Assembly: GCA_949155365.1 (NCBI GenBank) | Contig: CASCUT010000014.1 | Span: 1 to 43,472, forward strand | Direction: 5' to 3' | Source: an uncultured Clostridia bacterium | GTDB lineage: Bacteria > Bacillota > Clostridia > TANB77 > CAG-508 | DNA length: 43,472 bases | Part shown: piece by piece, positions 1-7,674 of the stretch | Layout of the letters: each line of letters starts with the position of its first letter | Numbering within the stretch: position 1 is the first letter of the stretch | The notes under the pieces: model-generated | Told to the model about the DNA's origin: nothing | The model's input: the letters and a program-made list of their open reading frames with translations, nothing else | The model's database searches: none | Translations under genes and position numbers: made by a program

Positions 1-45
1 CACTACGGACTTTCACCGATTAGTTAAACGACATGCCTGTCGCAC
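1..45 (-). mobile_element. 5' end of a group II intron (cut by window edge)
   Basis: Read on the minus strand from position 45, the sequence starts GTGCGAC, the usual GUGYG 5' end of bacterial group II introns. It then gives a short hairpin (GACAGGC/ATGTC) and GGTGAAAGTCCG, the conserved domain I segment. The intron body, and any reverse transcriptase, would lie left of the window. The upstream exon side (46 onward) is AT-rich and shows no gene. The call rests on about 45 bases, so family and completeness cannot be judged. Confidence 0.55.
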
Positions 46-878
46 TACAAAAAAATTATGCATATTTTGAAAATATGTATAATTTTGGTGTCTATTATCA
101 ATCTTTTGTGCAAATAGGAATAGGATCAAAAATAGAACCATAATATAGTCCTATCTCTAAAATCTTGCTATTCCTTGCCATTACGCCTATTTCAGCTTAT
201 TATTCTAATAACAAACTATACTACTTTTTAATAAAATCGTCTTAAAATCGATTCTGGAGTTTCATTTATTTTTTGTTATATCAGGTTTTATTATTATCAT
301 ATATTTATATTATTACTTTATAATTTTTCATAAGTATATTTAATGTTTTTTTCTAAAATTCACAAAATCCTTATATTTCAATAATTACACCATTTTTACA
401 GACAACAAACTATATGCCTAATTTTTAAAAATGGTTTAAAATTGATTTTCGTGCGTTGGTTTTTTGACACTTTTTGGGCTAAACACCAGTTGCTGCAATA
501 ATTATAAGATTTTTTTAAATACATATTATAATGATGATTTTATATAATTTTTATATAATAATGTAAGTTTTAATATAATAATGTTTGGTTTTTAGAATTT
601 TTGTTAATTAACTTTGCACAAAATGAAATTTTTAAATTTAAAATTTTAAAATACATTAATTTCTAAATTTTAAATTTATAATTATAATTTGTTTTTTTTT
701 AATGTAATTTATAAAATCTGTTTAGAATCAGTCATAGAAATTCTTTATATAGAGTTTTAAAATATTAATTTATAACTATAATTTAAAAATAGCCTATTCC
801 CTACTCCCTACTGTTTTTTTACTATATACAAAAATTTATCTTTATATAACTTTAAGTTTATTATCTGGTTTATTATTG
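46..878. other. Long AT-rich stretch without a recognisable gene
   Basis: About 830 bases, extremely AT-rich, with runs of A/T and no open frame that has a ribosome binding site or family motif. It lies between a group II intron end and the truncated 3' end of the aminotransferase gene, so it is probably decayed DNA. A short phrase, CTATTCCCTACTC, occurs here near 793 and again near 4419. Confidence 0.5.
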
Positions 879-1859
879 CTAAAATCTTTGGCTTTGGTAT
901 AATCTTGTTGTTAATCCTTCTTCTTTTAAAATATTCATAATTAGTTTTCTAAAATTTCCAGTATTTTTTATATTTAAGTCTGATGTGTTACAAGATATTC
1001 TATATAAATGATATACATGTTCATATCCATCTTCTATTATAGGTGGTACTAAAAAATCAATCTTCTTCATTAAAAAATCTGTTAATTTGTTTGCATTATT
1101 TTGAATTTTGCTTATTGTAGTGTTAAAATGTTCTAATTGATATTTTAGAAAAATACAATTTAATGCACTAGGTTTATAATTGTAACCATATGTAAATGAA
1201 TTATAATAAAAATTTGAATCTCCTTCTATTATTTTTTGTGCATATGTTTTTACCGAATTTGCATTATTAAATAAGTCCACATTATTTGTACAAATTCCTC
1301 CTAGTTCACCACATGAAGCTAATTGTTTTACTGGCATAAAACTAAAACATCCTATATCTCCATATGTTCCAACATATTTGCCATCAACTTTTGCTCTAAA
1401 TGCTTGAGCACAATCCTCAATCAACTTTATATTATAGTCATCAGCAATTTTTCTAAGACTTTTTAGATTACACGGATATCCTTGCATATGTACTGCAATT
1501 ATAGCTTTTACTTTTTTAAATTTATTTAATAATTCAATAACATTATTTTCGTCTAAATTATATGTATCTGGTTTTATATCAGCAAATATTGGTATAGCAC
1601 CAACCCTTAATACTTGAAATGCAGGAGCAGCAAAAGTCCAAGATGGTACAATAACCTCATCTCCATATGTAACATTACATGCTATTAATGCAGAATGTAT
1701 AGCAGAGGCTCCTGAATCAAAAAATGAAAAGTATTTTGTATGTAAGAAATTTGACATATCATCTTCGATTTCTGCAATTTTGTCATTTTTATTTGATACA
1801 AACTCTCGTGAATCTAAATATTCATTTAACACTTCCTTATCTTCCACTCTTGGTGGCAT
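879..1859 (-). CDS. DegT/DnrJ/EryC1/StrS family aminotransferase, damaged at both ends
   Basis: PLP-dependent sugar aminotransferase family, which makes amino sugars for surface glycans or natural products. Visible: the cofactor region DSGASAIHSAL, GDEVIVPSWTF, EDCAQAF, and GCFSFMPVKQLASCGELGG with the Lys expected to bind PLP. The ORF has 326 residues against roughly 370-400 in the family, and the C-terminus stops after TTRLYQSQRF, so the last segment is missing. The ATG at 1859 has no ribosome binding site. An ATG at 1930 does (GGAATGGAG), and its frame (MNNLVFFNKNAKK...) runs into this one only if a base is gained or two are lost near 1857-1865. The gene is therefore probably 5' frameshifted and 3' truncated. 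It is unlike the CGG-type breaks elsewhere in the window. Confidence 0.75.
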   Translation of the reverse strand: MPPRVEDKEVLNEYLDSREFVSNKNDKIAEIEDDMSNFLHTKYFSFFDSGASAIHSALIACNVTYGDEVIVPSWTFAAPAFQVLRVGAIPIFADIKPDTYNLDENNVIELLNKFKKVKAIIAVHMQGYPCNLKSLRKIADDYNIKLIEDCAQAFRAKVDGKYVGTYGDIGCFSFMPVKQLASCGELGGICTNNVDLFNNANSVKTYAQKIIEGDSNFYYNSFTYGYNYKPSALNCIFLKYQLEHFNTTISKIQNNANKLTDFLMKKIDFLVPPIIEDGYEHVYHLYRISCNTSDLNIKNTGNFRKLIMNILKEEGLTTRLYQSQRF

Positions 1860-1973
1860 ATACTTCTAAAGTTATTTATATTATCACAAACTTTTTTAGC
1901 ATTTTTATTAAAGAATACTAAATTATTCATAACTTTTTCTCCATTCCTATATTTTTTATTTTAATATAACCGT

Positions 1974-2396
1974 CTACAAATATTTAAAAATCTGTTCTGG
2001 ATATAAAATAAGTTCTTTATTTCTAAATTTATTAATATCTACCCATATTGCCTCAGTTTCCGAATCATCATCTACTAAATTATATTTTTCTTGATAATCT
2101 TTATCTTTGATATATGCATCATAAAATAATATTAATTCATGTGCATCTTTACCTTTATAATTAAATATATTTTCTGAAATACCTAAAAATTTACCAATTT
2201 CTATTTCTATGTTTATTTCTTCTTTAAATTCTCTCTTTAATGCATCTTTGCTCTTTTCAAGAAATTCTATACCTCCACCTAAACATCGATAAAATTCTTG
2301 ATTTTTTGATTTATCATATCCTTTGCTAACTAACAATTTATTATCTTTTCTTACCACTCCAAGAACTATCGGTCTAATTTCTTTAAACTTATCCAT
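1974..2396 (-). CDS. Nudix hydrolase
   Basis: 140-residue Nudix protein, of the family that hydrolyses nucleoside diphosphates linked to another moiety. The Nudix box is present from about residue 42: Gly, Glu five residues later, then REFKEEINI. The last Gly of the consensus is replaced by Asn, but the metal-binding RExxEE core is intact. A good AAAGGAG site lies 8-9 bases before the ATG. The substrate cannot be inferred. It follows the damaged aminotransferase gene in divergent accessory DNA and may be cargo of the nearby integrase element. Confidence 0.85.
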   Translation of the reverse strand: MDKFKEIRPIVLGVVRKDNKLLVSKGYDKSKNQEFYRCLGGGIEFLEKSKDALKREFKEEINIEIEIGKFLGISENIFNYKGKDAHELILFYDAYIKDKDYQEKYNLVDDDSETEAIWVDINKFRNKELILYPEQIFKYL

Positions 2397-2498
2397 ATAA
2401 ATTTTTCTCCTTTTTACTAAAATATGTATAATTATAGCATTTTATCTATAATATTACAATTATTTTTTATATTTTACTTACTCTATTTGGTTGTTATT

Positions 2499-3494
2499 TT
2501 ATGTAATGTATTTTCTATGTGAATTTTTCACATTATTTTGATTTACCATTGCATATTCCATTGTAGTATCTATTTTTATATGCCCTAATAACTTTTGCAC
2601 TTGTTCAACTGGCATTCCTTTATCAATAGCCATAGTTGCCATTGTTCTTCTAAATTTATGTGGATGCACTTTGTTTATATTTGCTTGTTTTCCTAAATTT
2701 CTAATAGCAATTTCAATTCCAGATATTCCTAATCTGTTATAAGGTTTTATAAGAGATACAAATAGTGCTTCATTATTATCAGTTCTTGTTTCCAAATATT
2801 TTTTAATATACATTTTACTTTTTGCACTAAAATAGACTTCTCTTTCACTATTGCCTTTGCCCATAACAATACAACTTCTTTCTTGAAAATTCATGTCTGC
2901 TATATTTAATTTAGTTAGTTCTCCAACTCTCATACCTGTCGAAATTAATAGTTCTAATATTGCTAAATTTCTTACATTTGAACAAGTATCTCTTAATTTT
3001 TCTAAATTTTCATCTGTAAATGTTTCTTTAACTTTTTTAGTTGCTTTTACTTTATGAATCCTTCTAACAGGACTTTTAACAATATAATCTTCATTTTCTA
3101 ACCAAGCAAAGAAACTTGATAATGTCCTTCTTATATTGTCTATTGTTACCATACTAGCACTTGAATTACTTTTATAATCTGCTAAATAGTTTCTTAATAT
3201 TTCAGTAGTTATTTCATCTATTGGAAGATTTACAGTATTAAACATTTTATTTATATTATCTCTGTAGTAATTTAAAGTTCTTGTCGAGCAACCTTCAATC
3301 TCTTTAGATGATATGAATTTATTCAATATATCTGTATTATTCTTTTGTGTTTCTTGCTTTTCAGCTTGTTCTATTATTTCAATTTGATAATTTAAGCATA
3401 TTTCCATAAGTATTTCTTTTAATTTTATTCTTTGGTTATTATCTAAAAAGTTTACTGATTCATCAATTACTCTTTCAACAAATAACTCTTTCAA
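2499..3494 (-). CDS. Tyrosine recombinase / phage-type integrase
   Basis: 331 residues with an N-terminal SAM-like core-binding domain (about 55-140) and a C-terminal catalytic domain. Catalytic residues visible: Arg189 in STGMRVGEL, Lys213 in GKGN, His279 and Arg282 in HKFRRT, His305 in LLGH, and the nucleophile Tyr314 in TTMEYA. The start is TTG at 3494, with GGGAGG eight bases upstream; no ATG in frame is better placed. It could be the integrase of a small element or a Xer-like resolvase. It sits in accessory DNA, unlike the xerC-like gene at 10504, so a mobile-element role is more likely. I found no att site. Confidence 0.88.
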   Translation of the reverse strand: MKELFVERVIDESVNFLDNNQRIKLKEILMEICLNYQIEIIEQAEKQETQKNNTDILNKFISSKEIEGCSTRTLNYYRDNINKMFNTVNLPIDEITTEILRNYLADYKSNSSASMVTIDNIRRTLSSFFAWLENEDYIVKSPVRRIHKVKATKKVKETFTDENLEKLRDTCSNVRNLAILELLISTGMRVGELTKLNIADMNFQERSCIVMGKGNSEREVYFSAKSKMYIKKYLETRTDNNEALFVSLIKPYNRLGISGIEIAIRNLGKQANINKVHPHKFRRTMATMAIDKGMPVEQVQKLLGHIKIDTTMEYAMVNQNNVKNSHRKYIT

Positions 3495-3823
3495 ATAAAT
3501 TACCTCCCATACTTTTAAATTATTTTATATTTTGCAATATATAGAACTCTACTTATATTATACAACAATTTATCTGATTTACATAATTTGAATATGTAAG
3601 GGCAATTTACGTAATAAAGTTTTTTATAATAAAATAATAGAAATGAGCATATTGAAACTAATATACTCATTCTAAATTCACTTCATTTTTATTTATAATC
3701 TCAGCGATAAATTACTAATTATCTCTCTCATTATAACATTATTCTAAAAAAATGTATATGAAAATAGTCAAAATAAAGGATATTGCTAATTGGTTAGCGA
3801 TATCCTTTATAAACAAAACAATT
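3495..3823. terminator. Intergenic stretch with a terminator hairpin at 3775-3808
   Basis: About 330 bases without a gene. Bases 3775-3789 and 3794-3808 pair as a 15-bp stem (AAAGGATATTGCTAA with one G-T pair) around a four-base loop, placed just after the stop of the XRE regulator gene read on the minus strand. Its tail is only moderately T-rich. The rest is AT-rich leader for the integrase gene. Confidence 0.6.
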
Positions 3824-4333
3824 TTATATTCTTTTTCGTGTAAAAAAACTTCCAATGATTAATCCAATCAGAATAATTGGTGCTATTCTGATAAACAGCC
3901 ATACAAATATATGAAAGATAACTCCTAAAACAGCTTCTTCAGGATTACTATAATCCAAGTTCAAGTAAAAACTATTGAATGATATTAAGGCTATGAAAGT
4001 TATTATGATGATTGCACACAATGAGATTAGTAGCCAATGAATTATTTTTCGCCTTGAATTTTTTCTTTGTGATAGTTGCAAGTTTATGATCTCTAATTTC
4101 TCAGAGATTGCTTTTAGATCATCCACTTTAGATTCAGAAATGTTTTCTCCAAGCAAAGTGCTTACAGGAGTTTCAAGTACTTCTGATATAGAAATTAGCA
4201 TTTCAGAATCAGGGACAGATAGCCCTTGCTCCCATTTAGAAATTGTTTGTCTTACTACATTCAACTTGATACTAAGTTCTTCTTGTGAAAGTCCTTTTGA
4301 CTTTCTAATTGCTTTAATGTTTTCTTTTAACAT
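3824..4333 (-). CDS. XRE-family transcriptional regulator with two membrane helices
   Basis: 169 residues. Residues 4-58 form a Cro/C1-type helix-turn-helix (IRKSKGLSQEELSIKLNV, then VRQTISKWEQG). A charged linker follows, then two hydrophobic segments (about 95-118 and 136-162), so the DNA-binding domain is tethered to the membrane. Such proteins often sense envelope state or control a neighbouring gene, but no target is evident. The ribosome binding site GGAGGG is well placed. It has its own terminator and appears monocistronic. Confidence 0.85.
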   Translation of the reverse strand: MLKENIKAIRKSKGLSQEELSIKLNVVRQTISKWEQGLSVPDSEMLISISEVLETPVSTLLGENISESKVDDLKAISEKLEIINLQLSQRKNSRRKIIHWLLISLCAIIIITFIALISFNSFYLNLDYSNPEEAVLGVIFHIFVWLFIRIAPIILIGLIIGSFFTRKRI

Positions 4334-4477
4334 TTTAATACCCTCCTTTCATTAAAATTATTGTATAATGAAAAGGCCGTTGCTACAAGCAACGCATATT
4401 AACATTCAAAACTTATCCCCTATTCCCTACTCATTTGGCACATTCCTAACATAAGAAAAATTAATATAGCAATAAAT

Positions 4478-5329
4478 TTATATTTGCAAAGAATTATCTT
4501 CTCTAGGATATTTCATTTTCAACGGTTTATTTGGCTCATAACCAAATATTTTATTTTTATCATTTAATTCTATTATAAATTCATCTCCATCTGTACAAAA
4601 TTCACCAAGTATTTCTGTTTCATTACATATGTATATCATTTCCGAATCATTTCTATTTACTTTTAAATAAAAAGTTTTTCCTTGATAGGTAAAAGAAGAA
4701 GTTCTATTATTATAAGCATCTTGTAATACATCTCTAAAGGTCATTGGTTTAGTAGCTTTTGTTTTTATAATATCTTTATAACCATCTTTTTCTATTTTGT
4801 AATATGCATTTTCATTTAAAAACATACTTCTATTACATTGAGGCAAATTTCTTATTGCTTCCGATCTATATTCTTGTTTTACTACAGCAAAAACAGCTTC
4901 CGAATCATGTTCTAAAGTTCCCCACCCTTGAAAATTTCCAGGTAAATTGCATTCATGTTTATCAGTAGCATTTCCATTTTCATCAATTCGTATAAAATGG
5001 TGACCTGTTTCTCCTGATCGAAATACAACTACATATTCCTCTTCTTTAAGCTCTGTGTCTGATAATAATCGAACAAAAGGGTACAATTCTATAATTCTTA
5101 ATACTTGTTCTTCAAAGGTATAATCACTTCCAGAAAATATGCATATTGGAATTTGTAAGGCGAATCCTCCGCAATTTTGAATTTGTTTCATATAGTGTTC
5201 CAAAGCATTGATATCTTTATTTTCATTATAGTATTCAACAGCTTCTTTTAATTTTGAATATGCTTCTATATCTACATCAAATCCTAATTTTTTGATATGC
5301 TCTTTTAAATCTTTATATTCTAAAGACAT
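4478..5329 (-). CDS. Unknown protein with a papain/NlpC-like Cys-His pattern
   Basis: 283 residues; I do not recognise the family. Cys53 sits in QNCGGFALQI at the start of a hydrophobic stretch, His110-His111 in GHHFIRIDENG are followed by Asp/Asn, and GWGTLEHD comes later. The order Cys, His, Asn/Asp and the spacing resemble papain-fold cysteine peptidases or amidases, but this is inference only. It has no signal peptide, so it is probably cytoplasmic or an effector. The gene lies between the XRE regulator and the PRPP-synthetase-like gene, in the same direction. A weak 6-bp hairpin at about 4379-4397 could end it. Confidence 0.6.
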   Translation of the reverse strand: MSLEYKDLKEHIKKLGFDVDIEAYSKLKEAVEYYNENKDINALEHYMKQIQNCGGFALQIPICIFSGSDYTFEEQVLRIIELYPFVRLLSDTELKEEEYVVVFRSGETGHHFIRIDENGNATDKHECNLPGNFQGWGTLEHDSEAVFAVVKQEYRSEAIRNLPQCNRSMFLNENAYYKIEKDGYKDIIKTKATKPMTFRDVLQDAYNNRTSSFTYQGKTFYLKVNRNDSEMIYICNETEILGEFCTDGDEFIIELNDKNKIFGYEPNKPLKMKYPREDNSLQI

Positions 5330-5392
5330 AAATTATCACCTCAAAATTATTATAACACGATTTATTGTATTTTTACAAGGTTGTTAAGTAAC

Positions 5393-5437
5393 AAAAATGG
5401 GCAAGGAAGAAGCAGTGTCTCTTCCCTACCCATTTTT
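5393..5437 (-). terminator. Terminator after the PRPP-synthetase-like gene
   Basis: AAAAATGGG at 5393-5401 pairs with CCCATTTTT at 5429-5437, extended inward by GGAAGA/TCTTCC. On the minus strand it ends in T-rich sequence, about 55 bases after the stop at 5492. Confidence 0.75.
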
Positions 5438-5491
5438 AATACTTTTAAAGAATTGGCCTAAATTAATAAATCTGGCTAACCAAAACAAAAA

Positions 5492-6313
5492 CTAATGATG
5501 GCTCTCATTTACATATCGCATCACATCAATATCCATATACTGAATCTTTGGATGTTCTACCTCCATGATGGATTTACTTGTATAGATTTTGCTGATAGGA
5601 GAACCTTCTTTTAATAATTCTCCATCAAACACCTTCTTTTCACAATGTGAAACAACAAGAACGATTTCACTTGCACCAGCCTCTTTTAAAATATTAGCTG
5701 CACGGTACATCGTTCCTCCAGTAGCACACAGGTCATCAATAATAATGCATTTGGAACCAGGAATAACAGTTCCTTCTTTAAGATGCATATCTGTAATCCA
5801 TCCTGTATAAGGATTTCTAGTTTTTTGCATAATGCATATATTTCGATAACCACAGTCATGATACCTTGCAACAGCACCTTTATCCGGAAATACAATCTGC
5901 ACGTTGTCACTCAGTTTCTCTGGTTTTATCCAATCTTTTACAGGATATACTGCGGTTGCATGCTCCAACAACTGCATCGTTTTGTCTGAATGAGGTTCCA
6001 TTACAATCAATCTAGTAAAATTAAGCCAGTTAATAAAGTTACAAATATACTTGAGATTGTATAAATCCCCCTCAATTTTCCGATCCATTCTACTGTATGA
6101 CATATACCAGATAAACAGAGTGCACGGTACATTGAACTCATCAATCCGCTGTTTTACAAACATTAATAGCACCAAATCCTCATCATTAAAGTATTTGAAT
6201 TCAAGTACATTCTCTTGTCCATCTAAGAAAATGTGCTGTTCAAAATCTTTTACCCTTGTTTCATTGTTTGGGAACCGTTCTGTTTGAACTTCATAACCAT
6301 TGAGCCTAATCAT
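5492..6313 (-). CDS. Ribose-phosphate pyrophosphokinase-like (PRPP synthetase family)
   Basis: 273 residues, shorter than housekeeping Prs (about 315). Recognisable parts are RMDRK (Prs has RQDRK near the ATP site), EPHSDKT where Prs has DLHxxQ, and the PRPP loop IIIDDLCATGGTM near residue 190, matching VDDxxxTGGT. It probably transfers pyrophosphate to a ribose-5-phosphate-like substrate. Relatives of this divergent type are often paired with nicotinamide phosphoribosyltransferase in NAD salvage, but no such partner is in the window. The AAAGGAGG site fits the ATG at 6313. Codon use differs from core genes: three in-frame CGG codons are read as Arg, including the conserved Arg of RMDRK. This suggests horizontal origin. 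Confidence 0.8.
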   Translation of the reverse strand: MIRLNGYEVQTERFPNNETRVKDFEQHIFLDGQENVLEFKYFNDEDLVLLMFVKQRIDEFNVPCTLFIWYMSYSRMDRKIEGDLYNLKYICNFINWLNFTRLIVMEPHSDKTMQLLEHATAVYPVKDWIKPEKLSDNVQIVFPDKGAVARYHDCGYRNICIMQKTRNPYTGWITDMHLKEGTVIPGSKCIIIDDLCATGGTMYRAANILKEAGASEIVLVVSHCEKKVFDGELLKEGSPISKIYTSKSIMEVEHPKIQYMDIDVMRYVNESHH

Positions 6314-6428
6314 GTTGCATCCTCCTTTAAGTCTTTGTTATTGTGTTGTTACTTTTTATACTTTCCAATATGCTATATATTATAACAAAGATATTTTAAA
6401 AAGTCAATTATGTAAATTGATAGTTTTA

Positions 6429-6513
6429 GGATTTTTGGGACGTACGAAAAAATCTGCCTTATTAAAAGGAGATTTTTTCGTACGTCCCAAAAATCCCCAC
6501 GTCCCAAAAATCA
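6429..6513. repeat. Long perfect hairpin with GGGACGT core
   Basis: Two arms of about 30 bases at 6429-6460 and 6467-6497 are almost exact inverted copies, built on GGATTTTTGGGACGTACG, with a short loop. A partial third copy (ACGTCCCAAAAATC) follows at 6499-6512. It is much longer than a normal terminator and has no T tail. It lies between divergent promoters. Related GGGACG(T) hairpins occur near 33465, 33782 and 34370. Confidence 0.75.
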
Positions 6514-6526
6514 CCCAAAATCCCAT

Positions 6527-6555
6527 TTGACACAAAGTTGTATTTATTGTATAAT
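6527..6555 (+). promoter_or_regulatory. Consensus sigma-A promoter for the PHP gene
   Basis: TTGACA at 6527-6532, a 17-base spacer, and TATAAT at 6550-6555 match the vegetative consensus exactly, about 75 bases before the start codon. Confidence 0.85.
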
Positions 6556-6631
6556 ATATAAAGTTTATGTTAATTAGCATTGAGGATGAAGATTTCGTTT
6601 TCAATGTCACAAAGTCAAGAGGAGGACGATT

Positions 6632-7600
6632 ATGCTATTTGATCAAGACATTAACCTTGGGAAAGAACTTTTGTCGTTGGGTCATCGTGCGGAATATGAT
6701 CACCATATTCATACACAATATTCTGATGGTGCTTTTACTTTGAGGCAAATTATTGCATTAGCCAAAGCTTCACAGCTAAAGAGAATCGTGATTACAGATC
6801 ATAATCAGATTTTAGGCTGTTCGAATGAGTTAAAGACCATCTCCAAAGAAGAACTGGGTAATCTCAAAGTTTTTGTGGGTTCTGAAATTGCTTGTAAAGT
6901 CTTAGATCAAGCAACTGGTGTGTATATTCCCATTGAACTTCTTTATTATGGTCCCAATCCAGAGAAGGTACAATCTTTTATTGACCAATATCATTATGGA
7001 ATGGTTCCACAGGAAGATCAGCTTGCGTTTTTGGTACGCCAGTGTGATAAGCATCATTTAAGGCATTCGGAACACTTGCAGGTGCCAAAAGGAATGTTTG
7101 CTACAGAGTATTTATGTAAGGATTTGATAAGATACCCTGAAAACAAGGATTTTTTTGATTCGACTCATCCGATTGTATATACTTCACCAAAGTTGTTTTT
7201 TAAAAAGTTTTGTCTTCATCCTAGTAGTGATTTTTACATCGACACTACTAAGAATTTACCACTTGCAACGGAGGTAGCTGATATGGCTGTGGCAAATGGT
7301 GGTTTTACCGTTGTAGCACATCCTTGTTTGTATATTTATGAGACGCAAGAAGAAGTGTTATCCTTTTTAAACTATGTTTTAGAAAAAACCAGAACAAATG
7401 GAATCGAAGTATTTCATTCTTCTCATACTTTTGAGCAGAGAGAGTACTTGTATCAATTTGCTAAACAGCATAACCTTCTTATTGGTGGTGGTAGCGATTT
7501 TCACTCTGGCCCTCAAACTGTGGTTGGATTTGGAAAAAGAGAGCAAATACTTTCTTTGTCTGGACATGATTTTGATTGGATTGAACACATTTATCGTTAG
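6632..7600 (+). CDS. PHP-domain metal-dependent phosphoesterase
   Basis: 322 residues. The PHP metal-binding motifs appear in order: HHIHTQYSDG, ITDHN, GSEI, VAHP, EVFHSSH and GGSDFHSG. These bind two or three metal ions and hydrolyse phosphoesters; known members act on nucleotides, short RNA ends or histidinol phosphate. No further domain is visible, so the substrate is open. GAGGAGG precedes the ATG by seven bases. It is transcribed alone and shares a bidirectional terminator with the convergent metallophosphoesterase gene. Confidence 0.85.
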   Translation: MLFDQDINLGKELLSLGHRAEYDHHIHTQYSDGAFTLRQIIALAKASQLKRIVITDHNQILGCSNELKTISKEELGNLKVFVGSEIACKVLDQATGVYIPIELLYYGPNPEKVQSFIDQYHYGMVPQEDQLAFLVRQCDKHHLRHSEHLQVPKGMFATEYLCKDLIRYPENKDFFDSTHPIVYTSPKLFFKKFCLHPSSDFYIDTTKNLPLATEVADMAVANGGFTVVAHPCLYIYETQEEVLSFLNYVLEKTRTNGIEVFHSSHTFEQREYLYQFAKQHNLLIGGGSDFHSGPQTVVGFGKREQILSLSGHDFDWIEHIYR

Positions 7601-7630
7601 CAACTCGTAATTCTTCCTTATTGAAACAGC

Positions 7631-7669
7631 AAAAAGTCGAATGATTTCTTAATTTCATTCGACCTTTTT
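7631..7669. terminator. Bidirectional terminator between convergent genes
   Basis: AAAAAGTCGAATGA at 7631-7644 pairs with TCATTCGACCTTTTT at 7655-7669, with A and T runs on both sides, so it can serve the PHP gene (+) and the metallophosphoesterase gene (-). Confidence 0.85.
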
Positions 7670-7674
7670 GTTTT

